DNA of 64,000 nucleotides from the NCBI RefSeq assembly GCF_031456495.1, contig NZ_JAVDUW010000001.1:434001-498000 (forward strand), written 5' to 3'. Every line of letters begins with the position of its first letter. The stretch's first letter is position 1. The DNA comes from Pedococcus sp031456495. Lineage in GTDB: Bacteria; Actinomycetota; Actinomycetes; Actinomycetales; Dermatophilaceae. Positions 41,360-50,988 of this stretch are shown here, piece after piece. The position numbers were made by a program, and so were the translations under genes. Under the pieces are notes generated by a model. It was given only the letters and a program-made list of their open reading frames with translations, searched no databases and was not told the DNA's origin.

Positions 41360-42823
41360 ATGCGCTCGCTCACGACGTCCCGCACGACCCTCGTGGCTGC
41401 AGCCGCCTCCTGCGCCCTCGCCTCCGTGCTGGCAGCGACCCCCGCCTCAGCCGGGTTGCTGCCCGCCGGCCAGACCCTCGCCCCCGTCCAACCGTGGCTC
41501 GCCGACCAGCTCGGCCTGCTGCGGTCGGCCACCCCGACGACGGTGCTGGTGCACGGCACCGACACGGCCGCAGCGACGAAGGCGGTCCAGGCCGCCGGGC
41601 TGCGGCAGGTGACGACGTTCCGCGCGATCGGCGTCGTCGTCGCGACCGGCCTCCCCGCCCAGGTGCAGGCGGTGCGCGCCCAGCCCGGCGTGACCTACGT
41701 CGAGGGCAACCAGCCGATCACCATGAACCTCGCCACCGCGAACCAGGCGACCCGGGGCGACGAGGCCCGCAGCACCCTGGTCGGCGCCGACGGCAGCAAG
41801 CTCGACGGCCGGGGTGTGTCGGTGGCCGTCATCGACTCCGGCGTCGACCCCTCGCACCCGTTCCTCAAGAACCCCGACGGCAGCTCGGCCGTGGTGGAGA
41901 ACCTCAAGATGGTCTGCGAGCCCCTGACCGAGAGCTTCTGCGCACCGGTCGACGCCGGGCCGGCCGACACCGACCTGCTCTCGGTGGGCGGCCACGGCAT
42001 GCACGTCAACGGCATCGTGGCGGGTCGCGACGTCACGCTCTCCGACGGCACGAAGATGCACGGCGCCGCACCCGGCTCGAGCCTGGTGTCGATCAGCACC
42101 GGCGCCGCCCTGTTCATCGTCGGGGCCGACGCCGCCCTCAACTGGGTCCTCGAGAACCACGCGGCCCCCTGCGGCGCAGGCGTCCCGGCCAGTACCTGCC
42201 CGCCCATCAAGGTGACGTCGAACTCCTACGGCCCCAGCGGCGGTGGCGCCTTCGACCCGAGCTCGGCGACGGTCAAGCTGCAGCGCGAGCTGGTCAAGCA
42301 GGGAGTGGTCACGGTCTGGGCCAACGGCAACGACGGCGGTGACGGCTCGGCGAGCCTGTCGAACCCGCCCGGCATGGACCCGACCCCCGGCATCATCTCG
42401 GTCGCGTCGTACAACGACCAGGACACCGGCACCCGCGACGGGACCGTCTCGGACTTCTCCTCGCGGGGCAAGCGCGGCGACCAGTCGACGTACCCCGACA
42501 TCTCCGCGCCCGGCGAGAACATCACGTCGTCCTGCCGGATCTACCTGCCCGTGTGCAGCACGGGCCTCGACCCGAGGGACGGCGGCGACTACAACACGAT
42601 CTCCGGCACCTCGATGGCCACACCGATGATCTCGGGCATCGTCGCCCAGCTTTTCCAGGCCAACCCGGGCGCGACGCCGGCGCAGGTGGAGGCCGCGATC
42701 GAGTCCACCGCGCACAAGTACGCCGACGGCGCTCCCTACGAGCCGGGCACCAACGGCACGACGAGCTTCGACAAGGGCCACGGCCTGGTCGACGTCGTGG
42801 CCGCCGCGAACGCGATCCGCTGA
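41360..42823 (+). CDS. Secreted subtilisin-like (S8) serine protease
   Basis: 487 residues. Signal peptide 1-31 (LVAAAASCALASVLAATPAS), an I9-like propeptide (about 55-118, ending VTYVEGNQPI), then the S8 catalytic core: Asp 159 in VAVIDSGVDPS, His 212 in GGHGMHVNGIV, Ser 418 in SGTSMATP; the oxyanion Asn lies in ANGNDGG. Four Cys in the mature part could form disulfides. No clear cell-wall anchor; likely released. Its position next to a SigE-type sigma factor and its membrane partner suggests it may be part of their response. Confidence 0.95.
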   Translation: MRSLTTSRTTLVAAAASCALASVLAATPASAGLLPAGQTLAPVQPWLADQLGLLRSATPTTVLVHGTDTAAATKAVQAAGLRQVTTFRAIGVVVATGLPAQVQAVRAQPGVTYVEGNQPITMNLATANQATRGDEARSTLVGADGSKLDGRGVSVAVIDSGVDPSHPFLKNPDGSSAVVENLKMVCEPLTESFCAPVDAGPADTDLLSVGGHGMHVNGIVAGRDVTLSDGTKMHGAAPGSSLVSISTGAALFIVGADAALNWVLENHAAPCGAGVPASTCPPIKVTSNSYGPSGGGAFDPSSATVKLQRELVKQGVVTVWANGNDGGDGSASLSNPPGMDPTPGIISVASYNDQDTGTRDGTVSDFSSRGKRGDQSTYPDISAPGENITSSCRIYLPVCSTGLDPRDGGDYNTISGTSMATPMISGIVAQLFQANPGATPAQVEAAIESTAHKYADGAPYEPGTNGTTSFDKGHGLVDVVAAANAIR

Positions 42824-42843
42824 CAGCCCAGCGGCATCGCCGC

Positions 42844-42880
42844 GGAGCCCCCGGACCCGTGAGGGGGGACCGGGGGCTCC
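42844..42880. terminator. Bidirectional terminator between subtilase and etfA
   Basis: GGAGCCCCCGG (42844-42854) pairs with CCGGGGGCTCC (42870-42880), 15-base loop. Between convergent genes, 21 bases after the subtilase stop and 16 from the etfA stop. Confidence 0.65.
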
Positions 42881-42895
42881 GTCTGCAGAGGGCCG

Positions 42896-43855
<960 letters not shown>

Positions 43856-43890
43856 GGGTATCTGGTTTCCTTCCTGCTGGTCCGGCCGGC

Positions 43891-44679
43891 TCAGACGAAC
43901 TTCTGGGCGGACAGGAACTCCGCGAGCTTGGTGCCGCCGTCGCCCTCGTCGGTGACGATCTGGCCCTGCTCGCGCGGGGGGCGCTGGGTGAACGACTCGA
44001 CCTTGGTCCAGGCGGCCTCGAGGCCGACCTGCGAGGCGTCGACGCCGAGGTCGGCGAGGCTCCACTCCTCCAGGGGCTTCTTCTTGGCGGCCATGATCCC
44101 CTTGAACGAGGGGTAGCGCGGCTCGTTGATCTGGTCGGTGACCGACACGAGCGCGGGCAGCGAGGCGGTGATGGTCTCGGACGCGGCGTCGCCGTCACGG
44201 CGGATCGTCACCGAGCCGCCGTCGACGGTCAGCTCGGAGGCGAACGTGACCTGCGGGAGGCCGAGGCGCTCGGCGAGCATCGCGGGGACGACGCTCATGG
44301 TGCCGTCGGTCGAGGCCATGCCGGTGAGCACGAGCTCGGGGCTGCCGCCGGTGATCTTCTTGACGGCCTCGGCGAGGACGAGCGAGGTGGCGGGGGCGTC
44401 CGAGCCGTGGATGGCGTCGTCCTTGACGTGGACGGCCTTGTCGGCACCCATCTGGAGGGCCTTCTTGAGCGCGTCGGCGGCCTGGTCGGGGCCGACGGTC
44501 ACGACGGTGACCTCGCCCTCGCCGGCCTCGACGATCTTCAGGGCCTCCTCGACGGCGTACTCGTCGAGCTCGGACAGCAGCCCGTCGACACCGACCCGGT
44601 CGGTCGTGTTGTCGGACTCGTTGAACGTGCGGTCGGACTGTGCGTCCGGCACGTACTTCACGCAGACGACGATGTTCAT
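43891..44679 (-). CDS. etfB: Electron transfer flavoprotein, beta subunit
   Basis: 262 residues. Begins MNIVVCVKYVPDAQSDRTF; VVTVGPDQAADALKKALQMGADKAVHVKDD (AMP/nucleotide loop), TGMASTDGTMSVVPAMLAERLGL, and the C-terminal LADLGVD...QRP docking part. AGGA eleven bases upstream supports ATG 44679. First gene of etfBA; divergent from the methyltransferase gene over 132 bases. Confidence 0.96.
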   Translation of the reverse strand: MNIVVCVKYVPDAQSDRTFNESDNTTDRVGVDGLLSELDEYAVEEALKIVEAGEGEVTVVTVGPDQAADALKKALQMGADKAVHVKDDAIHGSDAPATSLVLAEAVKKITGGSPELVLTGMASTDGTMSVVPAMLAERLGLPQVTFASELTVDGGSVTIRRDGDAASETITASLPALVSVTDQINEPRYPSFKGIMAAKKKPLEEWSLADLGVDASQVGLEAAWTKVESFTQRPPREQGQIVTDEGDGGTKLAEFLSAQKFV

Positions 44680-44811
44680 GCGCTGATCGTCCTCTTCCAT
44701 GTGGGAGCGAAATCTGGTCAGGTGCCATCCTTACAGCCCGCACCGGGTTTCCCCACGCGGGAGGCGCGTGACGCTCACCACGGGTGGGCGCAGGACCCGC
44801 AGGAGGTGACG

Positions 44812-45573
44812 GTGGACACACCACTGGGCATCACCGGAGAGCGCACCGTCCCCGGCGTCTGGCACGAGAACTACTGGTACCGCCGCCACGAGGTCGTGTA
44901 CGCCGCCGTACCCGACCTGCTCCCCTCCACCCCCGCCGTCGTCCTCGACGCCGGCAGTGGTGAGGGGTATGCCGCGGGCCTCCTGAGCGCCGCGTGGCCG
45001 GGCGTGCGCGTGGTCGGCGTCGACTACGACGCGTCGGCCTGCGCGCACGCCGCACGCCACCACGCGGGGCCGCACGCGGCATACCTGCGAGGTGCCCTGA
45101 CCTCGCTCCCGCTCGCCGACGCGGTGGTCGACGCCACCGTCTCGCTGCAGGTGCTCGAGCACATCTGGACCCCACGCGAGTACGTGCGGGAGCTGGCGCG
45201 CGTCACCCGCCCGGACGGCGCGCTGGTGCTGTCGACCCCCAACCGCACCACGTTCTCCCCCGGGCTGGGGCGCCACGACGCGCCGCCGAACGCGTACCAC
45301 TGCCGCGAGTACGACGCCGAGGAGCTCGCCACCGAGCTGGGTCGCTGGCTGCCCGGCCACGAGGCGGTCGTGGCCGGGCTGCACCACGGGACGCGGCTGC
45401 GCGGCTGGGAGGCGGCCCACGGGGCGGTGGCGGACGCCGTGGCCGGTCACCCGGACCGGTGGCCGGACCCGGTCCGGGCGCTCGTGGGGTCGGTGACCGT
45501 CGACGACTTCGTCCTCGGTCCGGCGGACGACGACTGCCTCGACCTCGTCGCGGTCGTCACTCCGGCCGGCTGA
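44812..45573 (+). CDS. SAM-dependent methyltransferase (Rv3030-like)
   Basis: 253 residues. N-terminus TPLGITGERTVPGVWHENYWYRRHE, a feature of this subfamily (TGER and Trp-rich). SAM motif I is VVLDAGSGEGYAAGLL, then GVDYDASACAHAA, LPLADAVVDATVSLQVLEHIW, and RPDGALVLSTPNRTTFSPG. GTG 44812 is chosen: AGGAGG (44801-44806) lies five bases upstream; the GTG at 44806 is part of that site. In M. tuberculosis the corresponding gene, Rv3030, sits between fixA and the GH57 enzyme and is tied to methylglucose lipopolysaccharide. Here arfB lies on the opposite strand between this gene and the GH57 gene. Confidence 0.88.
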   Translation: MDTPLGITGERTVPGVWHENYWYRRHEVVYAAVPDLLPSTPAVVLDAGSGEGYAAGLLSAAWPGVRVVGVDYDASACAHAARHHAGPHAAYLRGALTSLPLADAVVDATVSLQVLEHIWTPREYVRELARVTRPDGALVLSTPNRTTFSPGLGRHDAPPNAYHCREYDAEELATELGRWLPGHEAVVAGLHHGTRLRGWEAAHGAVADAVAGHPDRWPDPVRALVGSVTVDDFVLGPADDDCLDLVAVVTPAG

Positions 45574-45627
45574 CGGTCAGGGGTCCGAAGGAGACGGGGG
45601 CCGGGCAGGTCCTCTCTCCTCGGCTGC

Positions 45628-46116
45628 TCAGCCCTCGCCGCTCCAGCGTCCCCGGCCGGCCTTGAGCTGCCCGCGCTGCTTCTTGGCGTCGAGACGCCGG
45701 CGCCGCGAGCCCGCCGTGGGGCGGGTGGCCCTGCGCGCGGCCGGTCCCGGGAGGGCGGCGTCGCGCAGCAGCGTGACCAGCCGCTGCCGGGCGGCGACCC
45801 GGTTGCGGCGCTGCGCGCGGTGCTCGGAGGCGACGACCAGCAGGCGGCCGCCGACGAGGTGCGGCTCCAGCCGCGCCAGCATGCGCTCGCGGACGGCCTC
45901 GGGCAGGGCGGCCACCGCGGCGGAGGCGCCCGGGTCGAGCTCGAGCTCGACCCGGCTGTCCGTCGTGTTGACGCCCTGGCCGCCGGGACCGGAGGCACGG
46001 GAGAACCGCTCGACGAGCTCGCCCGCGTCGATCCGCAGGCCGTGCGGCAGCCCGGGCCCGGGCGGGACCGTCAGGGCAGCCCCCGGCTGGGGTCGGCTGG
46101 CGGGCGCGGTGCTCAC
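45628..46116 (-). CDS. arfB: Peptidyl-tRNA hydrolase ArfB (alternative ribosome rescue)
   Basis: 162 residues. Catalyses peptide release from stalled ribosomes without a codon. GGQ at 45-47 (ASGPGGQGVNTTDSRVELEL), and a basic C-terminal tail (RRRRLDAKKQRGQLKAGRGR) that enters the mRNA channel, as in E. coli ArfB/YaeJ. No codon-recognition domain. GTG 46116 is chosen; the long frame to 46209 reads into the divergent GH57 promoter. The window also contains ssrA and smpB, so this gives a second rescue route. Confidence 0.93.
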   Translation of the reverse strand: MSTAPASRPQPGAALTVPPGPGLPHGLRIDAGELVERFSRASGPGGQGVNTTDSRVELELDPGASAAVAALPEAVRERMLARLEPHLVGGRLLVVASEHRAQRRNRVAARQRLVTLLRDAALPGPAARRATRPTAGSRRRRLDAKKQRGQLKAGRGRWSGEG

Positions 46117-46207
46117 GGACCCACTCCACCACACGCCGCGCCGCCTGACCTCGCACGACGGCACGGCCGCGCAGGCGCGCGACGACGGTGCGGCACACTG
46201 GCTGGTC

Positions 46208-47737
46208 ATGACGTCGGCCGTGCCGGGTGCCTTCTGCCTCGTGCTGCACTCGCACCTCCCGTGGCTGCCGGGGCACGGCGTCTGGCCGCTGGGTGAGGAG
46301 TGGCTGTTCCAGGCCTGGGCCGAGTCCTACGTCCCCCTCGTCGCCGAGCTGGACTCCCTTGCGGCAGAGGGACATCGGGACGTCCTGACCCTCGGGGTGA
46401 CGCCGGTTCTGGCTGCCCAGCTCGACCACCCGCGGATGCGGGCCGAGACCGCGACGTGGGTCGGGCTGTGGGAGCAGCGGGCGCGCGAGCTCGGCTTCGA
46501 CCGGGACGGCACCCGTCGCGACGCGGCGCAGCGGGAGTATGCCGCCGCCCGTCACTGCGCGGCGCTGCTCGAGTCGCGGTGGTCGGCGGGCGGGTCGCCG
46601 GTGCTGCGCGGCCTGCGCGACGACGGCGTCGTCGAGCTGCTCGGGGGTCCGGCCGCCCACCCGATCCTCCCGCTGCTCCAGCCCGAGTTCGTGGCCACGG
46701 CGCTGGGCGCCGGGCTCGACGACGCGCTGTGGCGCCTCGGTGAGCGCCCTGCCGGGACCTGGCTGCCGGAGTGCGCCTGGGCGCCGCACCTGGCCGGCGA
46801 CCTGGCGTCGGCCGGGGTGCGCCACTTCCTCGTCGACGAGCAGACGGTCAGGGACGCCGGCGGCCACCCCCACGGGGCGTGGCGGGTCCGGGGCACAGAC
46901 CTCGTGGCCGTGCCCCGCGACCTCGACGTCACCAACCTGGTGTGGTCCTCGCGCACCGGCTACCCGGCGGCAGCGGCCTACCGCGACTTCCACGCCAGGG
47001 AGGAGTTCACCGGCACCCGGCTCTGGGCGATCACCGCACCGGACGTCGGCGTCGGGTCGAAGCGGGCATACGACCCGGAGGCGGCGAGGGCACAGGTGGC
47101 CCGCGACGTCGAGCACTTCGTGGGGGCGGTGCGGGGGCGGCTGGAGTCGGTGGCCGAGGCGACGGCCGCGCCCGGACTGGTGGTCGCGGCATACGACACC
47201 GAGCTGTTCGGGCACTGGTGGCACGAGGGGCCGGCGTTCCTCGGCGCGGCGGTTCGCGCCCTGCGCGACGCGGGGGTGCGCGTCACGACCGTGGCCCGGG
47301 CCCTCGACGACGGCCTGGTCGCCGGCGACCTCGACCTGGGGCCGGGGTCCTGGGGTGCGGGCAAGGACTTCTCCGTGTGGGCCGGACGGCAGGTGCGCGA
47401 CATCGCCCACGAGAACGAGTGGCTGCAGCGGCGGTGGCTGGACCTCACGGCACGCGAGCGGGCTGCCGGGCGCCTGGGCGTGCGCCGCCCGGACCTCGAC
47501 CAGCTCCTCACGACCCTGTTCCACGCCCTCTCGAGCGACTGGGCGTTCCTCGTCACGCGCGGGCAGTCGGTCGACTACGCGCGACGCCGGGCCGAGGGGC
47601 ACCGCCGCGACTTCCACGGGCTCGCCCAGCTCGTGGAGGACGGCCGCCGCGACGAGGCACGTGAGGAGGCGGCACGGCTCGCCTTGCGGGACGGGGCCTT
47701 CCCCGCGCTCGACGCCCGTACCCACCTCGCCGGCTGA
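46208..47737 (+). CDS. GH57 alpha-1,4-glucan branching-type enzyme (Rv3031-like)
   Basis: 509 residues. GH57 (beta/alpha)7 barrel: FCLVLHSHLPWLPGHG (HSHLPWV start motif), the nucleophile Glu 188 in WLPECAWAP, the acid Asp 330 in AAYDTELFGHWWHEG, and the C-terminal SSDWAFLVTRGQSVDYARRR. Makes alpha-1,6 branches or transfers in an alpha-1,4 glucan. Size and order match M. tuberculosis Rv3031 (GH57 for methylglucose lipopolysaccharide). ATG 46208 is in frame; GTC upstream. It lies after the methyltransferase gene on the same strand, but arfB lies between on the opposite strand. No glucosyltransferase (Rv3032-like) follows here. Confidence 0.92.
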   Translation: MTSAVPGAFCLVLHSHLPWLPGHGVWPLGEEWLFQAWAESYVPLVAELDSLAAEGHRDVLTLGVTPVLAAQLDHPRMRAETATWVGLWEQRARELGFDRDGTRRDAAQREYAAARHCAALLESRWSAGGSPVLRGLRDDGVVELLGGPAAHPILPLLQPEFVATALGAGLDDALWRLGERPAGTWLPECAWAPHLAGDLASAGVRHFLVDEQTVRDAGGHPHGAWRVRGTDLVAVPRDLDVTNLVWSSRTGYPAAAAYRDFHAREEFTGTRLWAITAPDVGVGSKRAYDPEAARAQVARDVEHFVGAVRGRLESVAEATAAPGLVVAAYDTELFGHWWHEGPAFLGAAVRALRDAGVRVTTVARALDDGLVAGDLDLGPGSWGAGKDFSVWAGRQVRDIAHENEWLQRRWLDLTARERAAGRLGVRRPDLDQLLTTLFHALSSDWAFLVTRGQSVDYARRRAEGHRRDFHGLAQLVEDGRRDEAREEAARLALRDGAFPALDARTHLAG

Positions 47738-47759
47738 CCGCCTTGGCGACGGGGCCGGC

Positions 47760-49016
47760 TCAGGCCTGGGCGACGGGCAGGCGCACCTCGACGCGCCCTC
47801 CCCCACCCGGGGCGGTCTGCGCGGTGACCGTGCCCTGGTGGCGCAGCACGACGTCGCGCACGAGCGACAGCCCGATGCCGAAGCCGTGCTCGCTGCTGGC
47901 GGTGCCGCGCACGAACCGCTCGAACACGCGGTCGGTGTCCCCGGCCGCGAACCCGGGCCCGTCGTCGTCGACCGTCACGACGACCATCGGCGCCCCGCCG
48001 GCGGTGCCACCTGCCCAGCCCTCGGCCGTCCGGACGCCGAGGACGACCCGGCTCTCGGCGTGCCGCAGCGCGTTGTCCACGAGTGCGTCCACGGCCCGGC
48101 GCAGCGCAGGCTCGGCCCCACGCACGGGCGGCACCTCCTCCACCTCCAGCCCGAGCGTCCGCTGCCGCTGCTCGGCAAGGACCTCGTTGCGGGAGGCCAC
48201 GTCGCGGGCCAGGGTGGCGAGGTCCACCAGCTCGCCGGACTCGGGCGACTCGTCGAGGTCGGCGGCGGCCAGCAGGTCCTCGACCACGTCGGCCAGACCG
48301 GTGGCCTCGCGGCGCAGCAGGGCGACGTCGGAGGCGAGGCGCGACCACTCCTCCTGCTCCACGTCCGCGGACCGCGCCCGGTCGGTCGCGAGCCGGCGCT
48401 GGACGAGGTCGGCCCGCAGCGCGATGCGCGCCAGCGGCGTGCGCAGCTCGTGGCTGGCGTCGGCGACGAACCGACGCTGGCGGGTCAGCGCCTGCTCCCA
48501 GATGCCGACCGCCCGGCGCGCCAGGCGGGTGCCCAGCCAGAGCGCGACGGCTCCGGCGCCGACCGCCGCGAGCAGCAGGCCGACCAGCAGCCGGTGCCGC
48601 TCGCCCTCGTACGGGCCGAGCTCGACGCCGGCCTGCACCACCACCCCGCGGCGGACCGCGGTCATCGTCTGGTACTCCCGCGCGCCCGCCTGCAGCTCGG
48701 TGATCCGCGCCTTCGGCAACCGTCGGGCGGCCTCGACCTGCTCCTGCTGCTCCAGCGCCTCCTCGGGCGCGCCGGTCGTTGCGCTGCGGCTGCCGGAGGC
48801 GTCGACCGTCACGACCCACGTCCCGGCGGGCAGGCCCTCGGTCGGCGTCGTGGCGACGAGCTCGCGCAGCTGGGAGTCGAGGTCGCGCCGCTGGCCCACG
48901 AGCACGACGCCCAGCACGACCAGGCCGGCGACGGCCACCCCGGCGAGGGCCCCGCCCAGGGCCTGGAGCGAGATGAGCCGCCGGGCGCGCGCCCGGTCGG
49001 CCCCCTCGGTGGTCAC
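47760..49016 (-). CDS. Sensor histidine kinase
   Basis: 418 residues. Two membrane helices (LQALGGALAGVAVAGLVVLGVVL near 20; LLVGLLLAAVGAGAVALWLG near 160) with an extracellular sensor of about 100 residues between them. HAMP is absent or short; HisKA H-box FVADASHELRTPLARI with the phosphorylated His, then HATPase (DNALRHA N-box, VDDDGPGF G1, GFGIGLSLVRD G2). GTG 49016 overlaps the response regulator stop as GTGA. Partner: the regulator at 49013-49702. Confidence 0.94.
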   Translation of the reverse strand: MTTEGADRARARRLISLQALGGALAGVAVAGLVVLGVVLVGQRRDLDSQLRELVATTPTEGLPAGTWVVTVDASGSRSATTGAPEEALEQQEQVEAARRLPKARITELQAGAREYQTMTAVRRGVVVQAGVELGPYEGERHRLLVGLLLAAVGAGAVALWLGTRLARRAVGIWEQALTRQRRFVADASHELRTPLARIALRADLVQRRLATDRARSADVEQEEWSRLASDVALLRREATGLADVVEDLLAAADLDESPESGELVDLATLARDVASRNEVLAEQRQRTLGLEVEEVPPVRGAEPALRRAVDALVDNALRHAESRVVLGVRTAEGWAGGTAGGAPMVVVTVDDDGPGFAAGDTDRVFERFVRGTASSEHGFGIGLSLVRDVVLRHQGTVTAQTAPGGGGRVEVRLPVAQA

Positions 49017-49702
49017 TGGAACTGGCCGGCGCGGTACCCCACGCTGCGCACCGTCCGGACGGCCTCGGCGCCGAGCTTGCGCCGGACGGAGTAGACGAAC
49101 GTGTCGATGAGCGAGGCGCTGTTGGAGCCGGGCGAGATCACGTCGCGCAGCTCCTCGCGGCTGAAGACGCGCGAGGGCCGCCGCCCGAGCTGGGCGAGCA
49201 GCGCGGTCTCGCCGGGCGTGAGCTCGACGACGGTGCCGTCTGGCCGCGTGGCCCGTTGGCCCTCGATGTCGAGGGCGCCGGTGCCGAAGGGCACGGTCGG
49301 TGCGGCGTCGAGGTGGCGGCGCATGAGCGCGCGCACGCGGGCGAGCAGCTCGTCGACCTCGAACGGCTTGACCAGGTAGTCGTCCGCGCCGCCGTCGAGG
49401 CCCTCGACCCGGTCCCGGACCGTGCCGTGGGCGGTGAGCACGAGCGCCGGGGTGGTCAGGCCACGGCTGCGCAGGCGCCCGATGAGCTCGACACCGTCTC
49501 CGTCGGGCACCCGGCGGTCGACCAGCATCAGGTCGTAGGTGTGGGTCAGCGCCGAGTGCAGGGCCGACTGCAGCGTGCGCACCGGGGTGACGTCCCACCC
49601 CTCGGTGGTGAGCACCTCGGTCAGCATGCCGGCCAGGTCGGCGTCGTCCTCGAGCAGCAGCAGCCCCGGGCGGGCGGTCGGGTCGTCCTGCACGATCCCC
49701 AC
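49013..49702 (-). CDS. OmpR-family response regulator
   Basis: 229 residues. Receiver: acid pair EDD at 18-20, phospho-Asp 62 in LMLVDRRVPDGDG, T in VLTAHG, and Lys 112 in LVKPFE. C-terminal winged helix (VELTPGETALLAQLGRRPSRVF, LIDTFVYSVRRKLG, RTVRSVGYRAGQF). First gene of the two-component operon. GTG 49702, or GTG 49693 (V4); neither has a strong ribosome-binding site. Target genes are unknown; a divergent partner is not present. Confidence 0.94.
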   Translation of the reverse strand: MGIVQDDPTARPGLLLLEDDADLAGMLTEVLTTEGWDVTPVRTLQSALHSALTHTYDLMLVDRRVPDGDGVELIGRLRSRGLTTPALVLTAHGTVRDRVEGLDGGADDYLVKPFEVDELLARVRALMRRHLDAAPTVPFGTGALDIEGQRATRPDGTVVELTPGETALLAQLGRRPSRVFSREELRDVISPGSNSASLIDTFVYSVRRKLGAEAVRTVRSVGYRAGQFQ

Positions 49703-49743
49703 TATGTCAGCCAGCCCGGCGCCTGTGCCGTCAGGAACGGGGC

Positions 49744-50220
49744 TCAGCCCTCGTCACCGCCACCGGACCGGGCGGCCGGGGTGCCGTGCCACACGGCGTT
49801 CGCGCCGCTGTGGCCGATGCGCACGACCTGGACGAGGGTCGCCACGGAGGCCAGGCCGACGAGGCCGGCCACGGCGATCGTCGCCGCGCCGCGCGCGCCG
49901 CGCCGGTGCAGCACGGTGAGCACGATCACGAAGAGCGCGAGCACCGCCATGAGCGGGAGCAGGCTGTCCGCGAGCTCGGAGTGCTTCTCGATCAGGGCGC
50001 TGTGGCCGACCCGGGACTCCAGCCCCTCGCCGGAGTCGGTCGCGACCGGCACGAGCGCGAGCCCGACGACGGCCGTGATCGGGGTTGCCCAGCGCGCCCA
50101 CTGGCGGAACCGGGGCGACACCGCCGAGGCGAGCGCGAGCAGGCACGCGAGCGGCACGAGGACGACGACCGCGTGGACGACGAGGGGGTGGGTGGGCAGT
50201 CCGAAGATCGTGGCGGGCAC
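49744..50220 (-). CDS. DUF2231 membrane protein
   Basis: 158 residues with four membrane helices: HPLVVHAVVVLVPLACLLALASA, WATPITAVVGLALVPVATDSG, LLPLMAVLALFVIVLTVL and ATIAVAGLVGLASVATLVQVV. GLPTHPLVVHAVVVLVPLA is the DUF2231 start (LPxHPlxVHfp) and SGEGLE...HSALIEKH is the loop. GTG 50220 has AAGGAG six bases upstream. Function unknown; DUF2231 proteins occur near heme or cytochrome genes in other bacteria, but not here. Confidence 0.85.
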   Translation of the reverse strand: MPATIFGLPTHPLVVHAVVVLVPLACLLALASAVSPRFRQWARWATPITAVVGLALVPVATDSGEGLESRVGHSALIEKHSELADSLLPLMAVLALFVIVLTVLHRRGARGAATIAVAGLVGLASVATLVQVVRIGHSGANAVWHGTPAARSGGGDEG

Positions 50221-50322
50221 GGGAGCTCCTTGAGGATGCGGACAAGGTCGAGCTCGACCGTTCCAGCCGTTTCTCAAGGCCGTTTCAAGGGTTCGGGTGG
50301 GCTGTCCTTCCCTGACCTCGCC

Positions 50323-50976
50323 CTACCGTTCCTTGACCACCCGGCCGGGTATGCCGGCCACGACGGACCGCTCGGGGTAGGTGCCGCGAGCGACCGCGGA
50401 GGCGGCGACGACGCTGTGGTCGCCGATGAGGGTGCCCCGGGTGACGACGACCTTCGTGCCGAGCCAGACGTCGTCGCCGATGCGCACCGGGGACTTCACG
50501 ATGCCCTGGTCCTTGATCGGCACGTCCAGACGCTCGGTGACGTGGTCGAAGTCGCAGACGTACACGTCGTCGCCGAACAGGCAGGTGCGACCGATGGAGA
50601 TGTCGAGCCAGCAGTTGATGGTGTTGCGGATGCCGATGACGGACTTCTCGCCGATGCGCAGCGTCCCCTCGTGGGCCCGGACCCGGGCGTGGGCGCCGAC
50701 GTGCGTGTAGGCACCCACGACGAGCCGGGCATACCCCTCACGCACCTCGAAGCGCACGTCCGGGCCGATGAAGCAGGGCCCCTCGAAGCGCAGCGACGGG
50801 TACCGCGCGCTGGCCCGCGCCATGCGCAGGTAGGACAGCAGGTGGTGCCGGGTGAACGCGCGGTGCCGCAGCGCCCAGCCCACCCAGCGCAGCCACGCGA
50901 CCGGACGGGGCAGGCCCCACGGCGCGCCCTCGCCGTGCTCGGCGGGCGACATGTCGGCGTTCGCGGCCTCGGACAT
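50323..50976 (-). CDS. Hexapeptide-repeat acyltransferase
   Basis: 217 residues. N-terminal 60 residues are helical with basic-aromatic motif (LRWVGWALRHRAFTRHHLLSYL); then a left-handed beta helix: FIGPDVRFEVREGYARL, GEKSVIGIRNTINCWLDI, IGDDVWLGTKVVVTRGTLIGDHSVVAASAVARG (the catalytic His is in CDFDHVTERL). O-acetyltransferase, like those in polysaccharide tailoring. It is the last gene of the four-gene coupled operon (YbjN, enoyl-CoA hydratase, methyltransferase, this). Confidence 0.88.
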   Translation of the reverse strand: MSEAANADMSPAEHGEGAPWGLPRPVAWLRWVGWALRHRAFTRHHLLSYLRMARASARYPSLRFEGPCFIGPDVRFEVREGYARLVVGAYTHVGAHARVRAHEGTLRIGEKSVIGIRNTINCWLDISIGRTCLFGDDVYVCDFDHVTERLDVPIKDQGIVKSPVRIGDDVWLGTKVVVTRGTLIGDHSVVAASAVARGTYPERSVVAGIPGRVVKER

Positions 50977-50988
50977 GGTCGGGGTCGG

